Assembly (NCBI RefSeq): GCF_014205115.1
Contig: NZ_JACHMW010000001.1
Coordinates: forward strand, 2,646,987 to 2,710,986
DNA from: Micrococcus endophyticus
GTDB taxonomy: Bacteria; Actinomycetota; Actinomycetes; Actinomycetales; Micrococcaceae
DNA: 64,000 bases
Reading direction: 5' to 3'
In this document: positions 34,402 to 45,600 of the stretch, piece by piece
Numbering within the stretch: the stretch's first letter is position 1
Layout of the letters: the number at the start of each line of letters is the position of its first letter
Made by a program: the position numbers and the translations under genes
The notes under the pieces: model-generated
Database searches by the model: none
What the model saw: only the letters and a program-made list of their open reading frames with translations
What the model was told of the DNA's origin: nothing

Positions 34402-37400
34402 ATGCTCCTCACCCTGTCCGCTCTCTTCGTCGTCGCGCTCGCCGCGCCGGCCGTGTTCCGCTGGACGGGGCGTCAGGGCTTCTACCTCCTCGCCGCGGTC
34501 CCCGCCGCCGGCTTCTTGTGGCTCCTGACCCAGCTGCCGCACGTGTTCGCCCTGCAGGAGGCGCTCGACGCGGGCCGGCCGATCCCGGCCTCCGCGGCCC
34601 ACCTGGACCGCAGCGTGCCGTGGGTGCCGTACCTGGACATCGAGCTCGCCTTCCGCATGGACGTGCTGGCCGCGTTCATGTCCCTGATCGTGCTGGGCGT
34701 CGGCGCGCTGGTGCTGGCGTACTGCGCCCGCTACTTCCGCGAGCACGAGCCGCGCAACGCGGTGTTCGGCGGCCAGCTGCTGGCCTTCGCCGGCGCGATG
34801 TTCGGCCTGGTGACCACGGACGACCTCATGGTGCTCTACACCTTCTGGGAGATCACCTCGGTCCTGTCCTTCCTGCTGATCGGCTACTCGGGCCACCGCA
34901 TCTTCGCCCGCCGCTCCGCCATCACCGCCCTGATCGTCACCACGTTCGGCGGCCTGGCCATGCTCGCCGGCCTCATCATGCTGGCCCACGTCTCCGGCTC
35001 CTGGCGGATCTCCGGCGTCCTCGAGGCGGCCCCGGCCCTCATGGCGGACCCCGGGATGCGCGGGCTGCTCGAGGTCGCCGTCGCGCTCGTGCTGATCGGC
35101 GCCCTGACCAAGTCGGCCCAGGCGCCGTTCCACTTCTGGCTCCCGGCCGCCATGGCCGCGCCCACCCCCGTGTCCGCGTACCTGCACGCGGCGGCCATGG
35201 TGAAGGCCGGCGTGTTCCTCGTGGCCCGCCTGGCCCCGGAGTTCCACGACCTCACGTCCTGGCAGGTCCTGGTGCTCGGCGTCGGCCTGTGGACCCTGGT
35301 GCTCGGCGGCTGGCGCGCCCTGCGGCAGACGGACGTCAAGCTCGTGCTCGCCTACGGCACGGTCTCCCAGCTCGGCTTCCTCATGGTGGCCAACGGCCTG
35401 GGCACCCGGGACGCGGCGATGGCCGGGCTCGCCATGCTCCTGGCCCACGCGGTGTTCAAGGCGCCGCTGTTCATGATCGTCGGCATCATCGACCATGAGG
35501 CCGGCACCCGCGACCTGCGCCAGCTCTCCGGCATCGGGCGCCGCCATCCGGTCCTGGCCGCCGTCGCCGTGGCGGCAGGACTGTCCATGGCCGGGCTGCC
35601 CCCGCTGTTCGGCTTCGTGGCCAAGGAGTCCGTGCTCGCGTCGCTGGCCGCCCACGGGGCCGCCCACGGCGGCGTGTGGGCCTGGACCCCGCTCGTGGTC
35701 ATGGCCCTGGGCTCGGTGCTCACCTTCGCCTACACGTGGCGTTTCCTCTGGGGCTGCTTCGCCGTCAAGCGGGACGAGGCGGGCGAGACGGTGCCGGAGA
35801 CGCAGTTCCACACCCGCGTCACCGCGCTCGAGCTGGCCCCGGCCGCGCTGCTCGCGCTCGCCGGACTCGTGCTCGCCTTCCTGCCCGGCCCGGTGGAGGG
35901 GATCATCACCGCCCACACGGGCTCCCTGCCGCCGCTGGACCCGGCGGAGAAGCCGGCCTACCTGGCCCTGTGGCACGGCTGGACGCCCATCCTCGCCCTC
36001 TCCGCGGGGATCTGGGTGCTCGGCGCGCTGCTCGCCCTCGCCCGCCGCCCGTTCGAGGCGCTTCAGGAGCGCACCGAGTCCCCCGTGGACGCCGCCCGCG
36101 GGTACCGCCGGCTCATCGGCTACGTGGACGAGACGGCCGTGTGGGTCACGGGCCGCACCCAGACCGGCTCGCTGCGCCGCTACCTGGGCATCATCCTGGC
36201 GGCGGCGTTCCTGCTGCCGGCCGCGTTCCTGCTCTTCCCGGTGGGCCGGGCCGAGCGCCCGCTGGCCACCTCGTTCCTGGCCGCTGACCTGATCTGGTTC
36301 GAGACCCCGGCGCAGCTGCTGATCGTGGCGATCATCGCCGTCGCCACCGTGTTCGCCGTCCGCGCCCGCCGCCGCTTCAAGGCGATCATGCTGGTGTCCG
36401 TGACCGGCTACGGCGCCGCCGCCCTGTTCGCCCTGCGCGGCGCCCCGGACCTCGCCATCACCCAGGTGCTCGTGGAGACCATCATCCTGGTCACCCTCAT
36501 CCTGGGCCTGCGCGTGCTGCCGCCGGACTGGTACGACCGCCGCGCCGGCTCGCGGCGGCTGGGCCGCCTGGCCGTGGCCGTCGGGTTCGCGCTGACCATG
36601 ATGTGGATCGCCGCCACCGCGCTGGCCGCCCGCACCGCCGAGCGCATCTCGCTGCCCATGCCGGAGCTCGCCTACACGGACGGCTACGGCACCAACGCCG
36701 TGAACGTCACCCTCGTGGACATCCGAGCGTGGGACACGTGGGGCGAGATCACCGTGCTGGCCGCCGCCGCCACCGGCGTGGCCTCGCTGATCTTCCTGCA
36801 GCACCGCGACGGGCGCACCCGTAGCATCGACGACGTCGCCCCCGGCTCCGTCGGCGCCTTCGGCGCCGACTCCGCGCTGGGCAGCCGCGAGCTGTCCGTG
36901 GTGCGCAGCTTCGCCGTGGACGACCGCGACGGCCAGTGGCTCGTGGCCGGCCACACGATGGCCCCCGAGCGGCGCTCGATCATCCTCGAGGTCGTCACCC
37001 GCTTCATGTTCCCGATCATGATGCTGCTCTCCGTCTACCTGCTGCTGGCCGGGCACAACACCCCCGGCGGCGGCTTCGCCGGCGGCCTGCTCGCCGGCCT
37101 GGCCCTCACGCTGCGCTTCCTCGCCGGCGGCCGGTACGAGCTGCAGGAGGCCTCCGTGATCCCGGCCGGGCCCATGATCGGCCTGGGCCTGGCGATCGCC
37201 ACGCTCACCGGGATCGCCCCGCTCTTCTTCGGCGGGCAGATCCTGCAGTCCTACGTGGTGGAGTTCACCGACCTGCCGCTGTTCGGCGACGCCCTCAAGC
37301 TGGTCTCGGCCACGGCGTTCGACATCGGCGTGTACCTCGTGGTGGTCGGGCTCGTGATCGACGTGCTGCGCTCGCTCGGCGGCGAGGTGGACCGCCGGGG

Positions 37401-37500
37401 CGAGGAGGCCCGCCGCGCCCGCCTGCGCGCCGCGGCCCGCCGTCGTCATCCGCGCATGCCCACCCCGTCCACCCCCGACGCCCAGGAGGCCGCCCGATGA
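34402..37500 (+). CDS. mrpA: Na+/H+ antiporter subunit A (fused MrpA-MrpB)
   Basis: A 1032-residue membrane protein, the largest Mrp subunit. Residues ~1-540 are the NuoL/MrpA-type proton-translocating unit ([58 protein letters not shown]), ~600-800 the MrpA extension and ~850-1010 the MrpB-like domain ([27 protein letters not shown]). It works in a multisubunit Na+(Li+)/H+ antiporter for sodium and pH homeostasis. GAAGGGACTCC precedes ATG 34402, and a TATAGGGT element (34356-34363) is a likely -10. mrpC starts inside its stop. Confidence 0.96.
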   Translation: MLLTLSALFVVALAAPAVFRWTGRQGFYLLAAVPAAGFLWLLTQLPHVFALQEALDAGRPIPASAAHLDRSVPWVPYLDIELAFRMDVLAAFMSLIVLGVGALVLAYCARYFREHEPRNAVFGGQLLAFAGAMFGLVTTDDLMVLYTFWEITSVLSFLLIGYSGHRIFARRSAITALIVTTFGGLAMLAGLIMLAHVSGSWRISGVLEAAPALMADPGMRGLLEVAVALVLIGALTKSAQAPFHFWLPAAMAAPTPVSAYLHAAAMVKAGVFLVARLAPEFHDLTSWQVLVLGVGLWTLVLGGWRALRQTDVKLVLAYGTVSQLGFLMVANGLGTRDAAMAGLAMLLAHAVFKAPLFMIVGIIDHEAGTRDLRQLSGIGRRHPVLAAVAVAAGLSMAGLPPLFGFVAKESVLASLAAHGAAHGGVWAWTPLVVMALGSVLTFAYTWRFLWGCFAVKRDEAGETVPETQFHTRVTALELAPAALLALAGLVLAFLPGPVEGIITAHTGSLPPLDPAEKPAYLALWHGWTPILALSAGIWVLGALLALARRPFEALQERTESPVDAARGYRRLIGYVDETAVWVTGRTQTGSLRRYLGIILAAAFLLPAAFLLFPVGRAERPLATSFLAADLIWFETPAQLLIVAIIAVATVFAVRARRRFKAIMLVSVTGYGAAALFALRGAPDLAITQVLVETIILVTLILGLRVLPPDWYDRRAGSRRLGRLAVAVGFALTMMWIAATALAARTAERISLPMPELAYTDGYGTNAVNVTLVDIRAWDTWGEITVLAAAATGVASLIFLQHRDGRTRSIDDVAPGSVGAFGADSALGSRELSVVRSFAVDDRDGQWLVAGHTMAPERRSIILEVVTRFMFPIMMLLSVYLLLAGHNTPGGGFAGGLLAGLALTLRFLAGGRYELQEASVIPAGPMIGLGLAIATLTGIAPLFFGGQILQSYVVEFTDLPLFGDALKLVSATAFDIGVYLVVVGLVIDVLRSLGGEVDRRGEEARRARLRAAARRRHPRMPTPSTPDAQEAAR

Positions 37501-38057
37501 TGACCGTCGACCTGGCCCTGCTCCTGGCGATGGGCGTGATGTTCGCCGGGGGGATCTACCTGGTGCTCGAGCGCACCCTGACCCGCATCCTGCTGGGGAT
37601 CATGCTGATCAACAACGGCGCCATCATGCTGCTGTTCCTCGCCTCCGGCGGCGTCGGCCTGGCCCCGCTGTTCGTGCGCGGCCGGGACCCGCACGAGTAC
37701 GCGGACACCCTGCCCCAGGCGCTGATCCTTACCGCGATCGTCATCGGCTTCGCCATCACAGCGTTCCTCACGGCCATGATCTACCGCTCCTGGCTGATCA
37801 GCCGCGAGGACGAGGTCGAGGTGGACGCGGAGGACGTCAAGATCGCCCGCCAGGGCGCCTGGGACGCCGAGGACGACTCCGAGCTGGTGGAGGAGCACTC
37901 CGAGTTCATGGACGACTCCACCGACCCCAACGCCCACTACGAGCACACGACGGAGGCCCGTCCGCAGGTGCAGCACGCCATCCCCGCCCCGCCGACCGCC
38001 GCCGGATCGCGGGAGGCCGCCCGCGGCCGCCGCCCCGAGGGGGGCGAGCGCGCATGA
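37497..38057 (+). CDS. mrpC: Na+/H+ antiporter subunit C
   Basis: A 186-residue NuoK-like subunit with three helices ([60 protein letters not shown]). The hydrophilic C-terminal tail of about 80 residues, acidic and then basic, exceeds the family core. It overlaps the mrpA stop by ATGA, with AGGAGG about 8 nt upstream of ATG 37497; ATG 37500 is also possible. Confidence 0.95.
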   Translation: MMTVDLALLLAMGVMFAGGIYLVLERTLTRILLGIMLINNGAIMLLFLASGGVGLAPLFVRGRDPHEYADTLPQALILTAIVIGFAITAFLTAMIYRSWLISREDEVEVDAEDVKIARQGAWDAEDDSELVEEHSEFMDDSTDPNAHYEHTTEARPQVQHAIPAPPTAAGSREAARGRRPEGGERA

Positions 38058-39685
38058 GCATCGGCTCCGTCCCCATGACCGACCTGGCCCCGCTGGCCGT
38101 CATGATGCCCGTGCTGGGCGCGGCCGTGACGTTCATGCTGGTGCGCCGCCCGCGCGCGCAGGTCGTGGTCACGGTCACCGCGCTCGTGCTCACCCTGCTG
38201 CTCAACTGCCTGCTGCTCGCGGCGGTCTGGGAGGGCGGCGTCGCCTCGGTGCACGTGGGCGGCTGGCCCGCGCCGCTGGGCATCACGCTCGTGGTGGACC
38301 GGCTCTCGGCCCTCATGCTGGTGGTCTCCGCGCTGATCACCCTCGCGGTGCTCCTCTACGCGTCCGCGCAGGGCATGGTGAACCGGGACGAGGGCGGGCC
38401 GGTCTCGATCTTCCACCCCACGTTCCTGATCCTCGTGGCGGGCGTGTCCAACGCGTTCCTGGCCGGCGACCTCTTCAACCTCTACGTGGGCTTCGAGATC
38501 CTGCTGACCGCCTCCTACGTGCTGCTCACCATGGGCGGCACGGCCCAGCGGATCCGCGCGGGCGTCACCTACGTGGTGGTCTCCGTGGTCTCCTCCGTGG
38601 TGTTCCTGATCGCCATCGCCATGGTCTACGCCGCCACGGGCACCGTGAACATGGCGGACCTGGCCGTGAAGCTCGGCGAGCTGCCCAGCGACGTGCAGAT
38701 GGTGCTGCACGTGCTGCTGCTCGTGGGCTTCGGCATCAAGGCGGCGGTCTTCCCGCTCTCCTTCTGGCTGCCGGACTCCTACCCCACGGCCCCCGCGCCC
38801 GTCACCGCGGTGTTCGCGGGCCTGCTCACCAAGGTGGGCGTCTACGCCATGATCCGCACGGAGACCCTGCTGTTCCCCGGCGAGCACGTCAACGCCCTGC
38901 TCTTGGTGGTGGCGGCGCTGACCATGGTGGTGGGCGTCCTCGGCGCGCTGGCCCAGACGGACATCAAGCGCATCCTCTCCTTCATCCTGGTCTCGCACAT
39001 CGGCTACATGATCTTCGGCCTGGGGCTGGCCACGCAGATGGGCCTGGCCGCCACCGTGTTCTACGTGGGCCACCACATCACCGTGCAGACGGCGCTCTTC
39101 CTGGTCACGGGCCTGATCGAGAACCGGGCGGGCACTGCCAACATCGACCGCCTGGGCTCGCTGGCCAAGGTCTCCCCGTTCGTCAGCGTCCTGTTCCTGA
39201 TCCCCGCGCTCAACCTCGGCGGCATCCCGCCGTTGTCCGGCTTCCTGGGCAAGGTGGGCCTGCTGCGCGGCGGCGTGGAGCAGGGCACCGGCCTGTCCTA
39301 CACGCTCGTGGGCGTGTCCCTGCTGGCCTCCCTGCTCACCCTGCTCGTGGTGGTGCGCGTGTGGACCCGTGCGTTCTGGCGCAAGGTGGAGGACGTGGAG
39401 CACCCGCCCGCCCAGCTGGTGGCCGCCTACGAGCGGACCATCGACCGCGGCCTGCGCCCGCGCCGCCTCGAGCCGGGCCTCGTGCTGCCCACGGCTGCCC
39501 TGGTGGTCATGACGCTGGCCTTCACGGTCCTGGCCGGCCCGCTGTTCGACCTCGCCGACGCGGCCGCCACGGACATGCTGGACCGCACGCCCTACATCGC
39601 GAGCGTGCTCGACCAGGCCGCCGCCGAGCGCGCCGCCGAGACCCTCAGCCACGACCCGACGGAGGTGCACGATGCCCGGCACTGA
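38054..39685 (+). CDS. mrpD: Na+/H+ antiporter subunit D
   Basis: A 543-residue NuoM/NuoN-like subunit with about 14 helices. Conserved blocks are LFNLYVGFEILLTASYVLLTMGG, IKAAVFPLSFWLPDSYPTAPAPVTAVFAGLLTKVGVYA and the NLGGIPPLSGFLGKVGLLRGG motif. It forms the second proton-conducting antiporter-like unit of the Mrp complex. Its ATG is inside the mrpC stop (ATGA, 38054-38057), and it overlaps mrpE by 14 bp. Confidence 0.96.
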   Translation: MSIGSVPMTDLAPLAVMMPVLGAAVTFMLVRRPRAQVVVTVTALVLTLLLNCLLLAAVWEGGVASVHVGGWPAPLGITLVVDRLSALMLVVSALITLAVLLYASAQGMVNRDEGGPVSIFHPTFLILVAGVSNAFLAGDLFNLYVGFEILLTASYVLLTMGGTAQRIRAGVTYVVVSVVSSVVFLIAIAMVYAATGTVNMADLAVKLGELPSDVQMVLHVLLLVGFGIKAAVFPLSFWLPDSYPTAPAPVTAVFAGLLTKVGVYAMIRTETLLFPGEHVNALLLVVAALTMVVGVLGALAQTDIKRILSFILVSHIGYMIFGLGLATQMGLAATVFYVGHHITVQTALFLVTGLIENRAGTANIDRLGSLAKVSPFVSVLFLIPALNLGGIPPLSGFLGKVGLLRGGVEQGTGLSYTLVGVSLLASLLTLLVVVRVWTRAFWRKVEDVEHPPAQLVAAYERTIDRGLRPRRLEPGLVLPTAALVVMTLAFTVLAGPLFDLADAAATDMLDRTPYIASVLDQAAAERAAETLSHDPTEVHDARH

Positions 39686-40373
39686 CCCCGCCCGCGACGC
39701 CACCGGCGCCGAGCGTCCGGCGCGCCCGCACCGCGTCCGGGACATGGTGGGCCAGTGGCCCCTGATCGCGGTGCTCGTGCTGCTGTGGTGCGCCGTGTGG
39801 GAGGACTACTCCCTGCACGTGGCGCTCGCCGGCCTGGCCTTCTCGCTGCTCGTCATGGTGCTGTTCCCCATGCCGCGCATCCCCTTCAGCGGCCGCCTGA
39901 ACCCGTGGTGGTTCCTCGTGTTCACCTCCCAGTTCCTCGGGGACGTGGTGCGCTCCTCGGTCGAGGTGTCCAAGGTGGTGCTGCTGCGCGGGCGGGCGGC
40001 GCGCAGCTCGATCGTGGGGGTGCGGCTGCGCAGCCACGACGACCTCGTCATCACCCTGGTCAGCCACGCCCTGGCCCTGGTCCCCGGCTCGATCGTCCTC
40101 GACGTCGATCGGGCCCGGTCCATCCTCTACCTCCACGTGCTGGACGCCACCACGGACGAGGACATCGAGGACTTCCGCGCCAAGGCGCTTCGCGTCGAGG
40201 CCGGCATCATCAAGGCGGTCGGCACCCGGGAGGACCTCGAGCTGGTCCACCGGTACCCGGACACGGCCCCGCCGGAGGAGGAGTCGGCCGAGCGTCGGCG
40301 CCCCGCCGCCCCGCGGCCGGGGGGCACCGCACCCATCGGAGACACCGCCGACCACGCGAAGGAGGGCGCATGA
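39672..40373 (+). CDS. mrpE: Na+/H+ antiporter subunit E
   Basis: A 233-residue subunit with MrpE signatures LLVMVLFPMPRIPFSGRLNPWWFLVF and GSIVLDVDRARSILYLHVLDA. It carries an N-terminal hydrophilic head of about 25 residues and a Pro/Glu/Arg-rich tail of about 45 residues beyond the family core. It overlaps both mrpD (14 bp) and mrpF (ATGA), keeping the fixed subunit order. Confidence 0.95.
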   Translation: MPGTDPARDATGAERPARPHRVRDMVGQWPLIAVLVLLWCAVWEDYSLHVALAGLAFSLLVMVLFPMPRIPFSGRLNPWWFLVFTSQFLGDVVRSSVEVSKVVLLRGRAARSSIVGVRLRSHDDLVITLVSHALALVPGSIVLDVDRARSILYLHVLDATTDEDIEDFRAKALRVEAGIIKAVGTREDLELVHRYPDTAPPEEESAERRRPAAPRPGGTAPIGDTADHAKEGA

Positions 40374-40711
40374 CGGACCCGTTCCACCTGGCCGCCTGGA
40401 TCGCCGGGACGCTGCTGTTCGTCGGCGCCCTCGGCGCGCTCTACCGGATCGTCCGCGGGCCGTCCCTGCTGGACCGTGCGATCGCCACGGACGTGCTGCT
40501 CGTGGTGCTCTCCTCCGGGCTCATCCTGGACATGGCCGTGCGCCGCCACACGGACAACGTGGTGCTCGTGGTGCTGGCGGCCACCGTCGGCTTCGTGGGC
40601 TCGGTGACCGTGGCCCGCTTCGTCGAGGACCGGCGGCCCGACCACTCCATGGAGGACCAGGCGCGCGTGCCCGGCACCTCCGACGTGCCCGGCGGGGAGG
40701 AGGGACGATGA
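40370..40711 (+). CDS. mrpF: Na+/H+ antiporter subunit F
   Basis: A 113-residue subunit with three helices and the MrpF pattern YRIVRGPSLLDRAIATDVLL and VLAATVGFVGSVTVARFVEDR. GGAGGGC precedes ATG 40370, which overlaps the mrpE stop. It ends inside the mrpG start. Confidence 0.95.
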   Translation: MTDPFHLAAWIAGTLLFVGALGALYRIVRGPSLLDRAIATDVLLVVLSSGLILDMAVRRHTDNVVLVVLAATVGFVGSVTVARFVEDRRPDHSMEDQARVPGTSDVPGGEEGR

Positions 40712-41115
40712 CCGAGACCGCGACGTTCCTGGACTGGCTCTCCGCCGCGCTGCTGGTGTCCGGCGCGTTCTTCACGCTCGTGGCCGGCGTGGGCCTGCTC
40801 CTGCTGCCGGACCTGCTGGCCCGCATGCACGCCTCGGCCAAGCCCCAGGTCCTGGGTCTGATGCTCATGCTCGCCGGCCTGGCGATCGCCTGGGAGTCCT
40901 GGCCGTGGCTGCCCGTGCTGTTCCTGGCATGGGTGACCCAGATGGTGACGGCCCCCGTGGCCTCGCACCTGGTGGGCCGCACCGCCTACCGCACCAAGCA
41001 CGCCCGCCGCGAGCTGCTGCACCGGGACGAGCTGGCCGCCGTCGCCCGCCGGGTCGAGCCCGCGCCGGAGCTGGATCCGCGCTCCCCGGAGTCGCGGCGC
41101 CGCCGGCGCCGCTGA
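40708..41115 (+). CDS. mrpG: Na+/H+ antiporter subunit G
   Basis: A 135-residue subunit with three helices; LLLPDLLARMHASAKPQVLGLMLMLAGLAI and VTAPVASHLVGRTAYRTK are the family signature. The basic tail ends in a run of Arg. It is the last gene of the operon and overlaps mrpF by ATGA. The hairpin 34 bp downstream ends the transcript. Confidence 0.95.
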   Translation: MTETATFLDWLSAALLVSGAFFTLVAGVGLLLLPDLLARMHASAKPQVLGLMLMLAGLAIAWESWPWLPVLFLAWVTQMVTAPVASHLVGRTAYRTKHARRELLHRDELAAVARRVEPAPELDPRSPESRRRRRR

Positions 41116-41148
41116 GCGCACCGGCCCGCACACCGCGGCAGAGAGCAC

Positions 41149-41186
41149 GACGGCCGCCGTCCGGAGCAGTCCGGGCGGCGGCCGTC
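41149..41186. terminator. Hairpin terminator of the mrp operon
   Basis: A 17-bp stem with one G-T pair (41149-41165 with 41170-41186) and a GCAG loop, placed between convergent genes. Confidence 0.85.
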
Positions 41187-41209
41187 GTCGTGCGGGGGCC
41201 GGGTGCGGC

Positions 41210-41488
41210 TCAGACCTCGTTGTCCACGCGGTGCGCGGCGGACTCGGTGACCTTGCGGATCGCGGCGCCGGCACCGCGCTGGCCGGCCACCTTCAGGATG
41301 GCGGCGACGCCCGCGGAGATGAAGGCGAAGGACAGGGCCTCGACGATCGGCAGCGTCTCGTCGGCGGCGTCGTCCGGGGCGTCGTGGCCGGTGACGAGCT
41401 TCCAGCCGCCGGCCACCACGCGGGAGCCGATGATGCCGCCCACCAGCGTGATGCCGGTCGACAGGGCCTTCTGGGCGAGCGTGTTCAT
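41210..41488 (-). CDS. DUF4235-like small membrane protein
   Basis: A 92-residue protein with two hydrophobic segments (ITLVGGIIGSRVVAGGWKLVTG and LSFAFISAGVAAILKVAGQRGAGAAIRK), matching the small DUF4235 family of actinobacteria. Function unknown. GGAAGG lies 6 nt before ATG 41488. Confidence 0.8.
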   Translation of the reverse strand: MNTLAQKALSTGITLVGGIIGSRVVAGGWKLVTGHDAPDDAADETLPIVEALSFAFISAGVAAILKVAGQRGAGAAIRKVTESAAHRVDNEV

Positions 41489-41566
41489 GGTGGGCCTTCC
41501 GTGTTCGTGGGGGTCGCGAGTCGGTCTGGGACCGCGGCCGGCGACGCCGGGCGGGCCCCGTCCAGC

Positions 41567-42568
41567 CTATCCCGCGGTCGGGGCGGGGTCGCCGGCCACG
41601 TGGGCGCCGGGGTCGCCGTCGGCGTCGAGGTGGGCCTGCAGCTCGAGGGTGAGCGCGTGGTCCACGGGGATCTCCACGCCGTCCACGGCGCGCACGGGCA
41701 GGACGCCGCGCACGGAGGAGACCAGCCAGACGCCGTCGGCGCCCTCCAGGTCCGCGGGGACGAGCGGGCCGTAGCCCAGCTCCCAGCCGGCCGCGCCGGC
41801 GGCGGCGAAGATGACCGCCTGCGAGGTGCCCGCGAGGATGCCCTTCTGGCGCAGTGGGGTGAGCAGCCGGCGGGTGCCGTCCACGCCCGTGCGCACGATC
41901 AGCACGGTGGAGGTGGGGCCCTCGAGCAGGTAGCCGTCCGCGCTGGTGAACACCACGTCGTCCGCGCCGTGGGCCCGCGCGTAGCGCAGCGCGGCCATGT
42001 TCACGGCGTAGGAGAGGGTCTTGGCGCCCGTGAGCAGCCACGGGGAGCGCTCCGGCGCCCGGGAGTCCAGGCCGCGGTCCAGCAGGAGCACGCGCAGCCC
42101 GGTGCGGCGCTCCTCGTCCTCGACGGCGGGGGCGGGGCTGAGCAGCGCCCAGGCGGAGGGCTGGGGCAGGGCGCCGGGCGCGGCCTCGGGCCCGCGGGTG
42201 ACGGTCAGGCGCACGGAGAGGCGGTCCCCGGCGGCCACGTCGTTGGCCGCGGTGAAGGCCTGCAGGCCCCGCTCGACGGCGGCCTCCCACGCCGCGGCGC
42301 TCGGCGCCGGCAGCTGCAGGGCGGCGGCCGAGGAGGCCAGGCGCCCCAGGTGGGCGCCGAGCTTGCGCATCCGCAGCACCCCGGCCTCGTCCGCGACGGC
42401 GAGCGCGGTCTCGAACAGGCCGTCGCCGCGCGTGACGCCCTGGTCGCTCACGCGCAGGTGCGGGACGGCGGGGTCGGCCACGCGGGGCAGGCGGGCGCCG
42501 TCCGCGCCGGCCTCGAGCAGCACGAGGACGGGCTCGCCGGGGGAGGGGGAGAACGGGGTGGGGGACAT
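41567..42568 (-). CDS. Class IV aminotransferase / aminodeoxychorismate lyase-like
   Basis: A 333-residue fold-type IV PLP enzyme. The opening PHLRVSDQGVTRGDGLFET is the classic N-terminal block; the PLP Lys is in LLTGAKTLSYAVNMAALRYA and the later signature is GYLLEGPTSTVLIVR. The group includes aminodeoxychorismate lyase (folate synthesis) and branched-chain or D-amino acid aminotransferases. The lyase is the usual annotation at this length but is not proven. TATCCT lies 6 nt before ATG 42568 with no Shine-Dalgarno, indicating a leaderless mRNA. No folate gene is adjacent. Confidence 0.88.
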   Translation of the reverse strand: MSPTPFSPSPGEPVLVLLEAGADGARLPRVADPAVPHLRVSDQGVTRGDGLFETALAVADEAGVLRMRKLGAHLGRLASSAAALQLPAPSAAAWEAAVERGLQAFTAANDVAAGDRLSVRLTVTRGPEAAPGALPQPSAWALLSPAPAVEDEERRTGLRVLLLDRGLDSRAPERSPWLLTGAKTLSYAVNMAALRYARAHGADDVVFTSADGYLLEGPTSTVLIVRTGVDGTRRLLTPLRQKGILAGTSQAVIFAAAGAAGWELGYGPLVPADLEGADGVWLVSSVRGVLPVRAVDGVEIPVDHALTLELQAHLDADGDPGAHVAGDPAPTAG

Positions 42569-42639
42569 GCGCCCAGGATAGTCCGCCGCCCCCGGCCGCA
42601 GTGGCCGGGGGCGGCGGTGTCCCGCGCGGTCGGGCGCGC

Positions 42640-45600
42640 TCAGGCCCGGTGCGCGCCGCCGTCGACGGCCGGGGTGCGGCCGGCCTCGGGAGCCGGGGCG
42701 GACGCGGCCTCGGCGGCGGGGGCGTGGCCGCGCTCGAGCTGGGCGCCCTCCACGTCCACGTCCGGCATGATCCGGTCGAGCCAGCGCGGCAGCCACCACG
42801 CCTTCTCGCCGAGCAGGTGCATCAGCGCCGGCATCAGGAGCAGGCGCACCACGAACGCGTCCAGCAGCACGCCGAAGGCCAGGCCGAAGCCGATCGGGCG
42901 GATCATCGCGTCGTGGGCGAAGATGAACCCGCCGAACACGGAGATCATGATGATCGCCGCGGCGATCACGACGGCGCGGCCCGAGCGCAGGCCGGTCAGC
43001 ACGGCCTGGCGGGCGGGCAGGCCGTGGGCGTAGGCCTCGCGCATGCCGGAGGCGATGAACAGCTGGTAGTCCATGGCCAGGCCGAACAGCACGCCGATCA
43101 TGATGGTCGGCAGGAAGCTGAGCACGGGGCCGGGGTTGTGGACCCCGAACACCGAGCCGAGCCAGCCCCACTGGTAGATGGCCACCACGCCGCCCATGGC
43201 GGCGAACACGGAGAGCACGAACCCGCCGGTGGCGATCAGCGGCACCAGGATCGAGCGGAACACCAGCACCATGATCAGCAGGGACAGGCCCACCACCACG
43301 CCCAGGTAGAGGGGCAGGGCGTCGGAGAGCTTCTCCGAGACGTCGATGAACCCGCTGGTCATGCCGGCCACACCCAGGTTGGAGGCCTCGCCGGCCGGCT
43401 CGGTGGCGCGCAGCTCGCGCACCAGCTCCTCGGTGGAGACGGCGTTCGGGCCCTCCTCGGGCAGCACCTGGAACATGGTGACGGTGCGGTCCTCGTTGAA
43501 GCCCGCGGGCACCACGGCGTGCGCGTGCTCGAGGTCGGCGAACTGCTCGCCCACCGCCAGGCGGGCGTCCTCGGCCGCGTCCTCGTCCAGGCCGGCGGGC
43601 AGGTCCACGGTCACCACGAGCGGGCCGTTGTAGCCCTCGCCGAACTTCTCGGCGGTGAGCTCGTACGCCACCTGCGAGTCGGAGCCCTCCGGCTCGGACC
43701 CGCCGTCCGGCAGGCCCAGGCGCATCGAGCCGAACGGCAGGGCCACGAGCACCAGCAGGGCGACGGCCGCCAGGGCCGAGGCGATCGCGGCCGGGGTGGA
43801 CATGGTCGAACGGCGCCCGGCGCGACGCACGGCGGCGGAGCCCTCGGCGGCGGAGGCAGGGCCCTCGTCCGCGAGGCGGGCCCGCTCCTTCTTCGAGAGG
43901 ATCCGCGTCCCGGCCAGCGAGAGCAGGGCCGGGGTCAGGGTGACGGCCACCAGCACGGCCACGGCGACGCAGACCGCGCCCACGGTGCCCATCAGCCCGA
44001 GGAAGCCGATGCCGGTGACGTTCAGGGCCACGAGGGCGATGATCACGGTGATGCCCGCGAACACCACGGCGTTGCCGGACGTGCCGTTGGCCAGGGCGAT
44101 CGCCTCGTGCAGCGCGGTGCCGCGCTTGAGCTCCTGGCGGTGCCGGTTGACGATGAACAGCGCGTAGTCGATGCCCACGGCGAGGCCCAGCATCACGCCG
44201 AGCACGGGGGTCACCGAGATCATCTCGACCATGGAGGAGAACGCGAGCGCGCCGGCGGCGCCGACGCCCACGCCCACGAGCGCGTTGACCAGCGGCAGGC
44301 CCGCGCCGACGAGGGTGCCGAGCATGACCACGAGCACGATGGCCGCGACGATCAGGCCCACGACCTCGCCCGGGCCCAGGATGGAGGGCACGGTGGCGTT
44401 GAGCTCCTGGGAGGGGTGCACGGCCACGCCGTCGATGTCCGCGCCGGTGAGGGCGCCGGTGACGGCCTCCTTCTCCTCGGCGGTCACGTCCAGGGAGGGC
44501 TGGGAGAAGGACACGATCCCGACGGCGGTGCTGCCGTCCTCGGACACAGACCGGTAGCCCGCCACGAGGGCGAGGCTGCGCTCGCCGCGCTCGGCGGCGA
44601 CGCGGCCGTCCTCCAGCTCGGTGCGCCCGGTGGCGAGGTCGGCCTCGGCCTGGTCCAGGCGCTCGGCGCCGGCGGCCAGCTCGGCCCGGCCGGCCTCGAG
44701 GTCCGCGACGCCCTGCTCGAGCTGGGCGCGCCCCTCGTCGATCCGCGCCTGCTGCGCGTCGAGCTCGGCGGCGGCGGCGTCGAGGGCCTGCTGCCGACCG
44801 GCGGCCAGCTGCTCGCGGCCGGACTCGAGCTCGGCCTCGGCGGCCTCCAGCTGCTCGCGGCCGGCGGCGAGCTGCTCGGCGCCGGCGTCGGCCTGCGCCT
44901 GGGCCTCGGCGAGCTGCTCGGCGCCGGCGTCGGCCTCGGCCTGGGCGGCCACGAGCTGCTCGCGGCCCGCGTCGGCCTGCTCCTGGGCCGCGTCCAGCTG
45001 CGCCTGGCGGGCCTCGAGCTGGGCCTGCTGCTCGGCGAACTGCGCGGTGACCTGCTCGGCCGGGATGCCGTCGGCCTGGGCCTGCTCCAGGGCGGCGGCG
45101 AGGGCCTGCTCCAGCTGGGCGCGGCCCGCCTCCAGCTCCTCGCGCTGGGCGTCCAGCTGCGCCTGGCCGGCGTCGAGCTCGCCCCAGCGGGCGTCCAGCT
45201 CGGCCTGGCCGGCCTCGAGCTGCTCGCGGTTCGCGTCGATCTCGGCCTGGCCCGCCTCGAGGCGGGCCGCCTGCTCCTCGATCTCGGCGCGGCCGGCGTC
45301 GAGCTCGGCCTGGCCGTCGGCGATCTGCTGCTCGGCCTCGCGCAGGGGCGCGAGGGCCTCGGCGGGGAGCGCGTCCAGGCCGCGGGCCTCGATGTCGGCG
45401 CGGGCGGCGTCGAGCTGGGCCTGGCCGTCCTCGAGCTGCGCGGCGGCGTCGGCGAGCTCCTGCTCGCCGGCGTCCGCCTGGGCGCGGCCCTCCTCGATCT
45501 CGGCGCGGCCGGCGTCCACCTGCTCGCGCCCGTCCACGAGGGCCTGCTCGCCGTCGGCGATCTCCTGCCGGCCGTCGGCCAGCGCGGTGCGGGCGTCGTC

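Noticed and set aside
30597..34412. 1271-codon minus-strand open frame opposite the CofE-like, dcd and MFS genes
   Set aside because: It runs antisense through three well-supported genes, has low-complexity His/Arg/Gly composition and no recognisable fold.
34303..37449. 1048-codon minus-strand open frame opposite mrpA
   Set aside because: Antisense to a certain gene; composition typical of a high-GC artefact.
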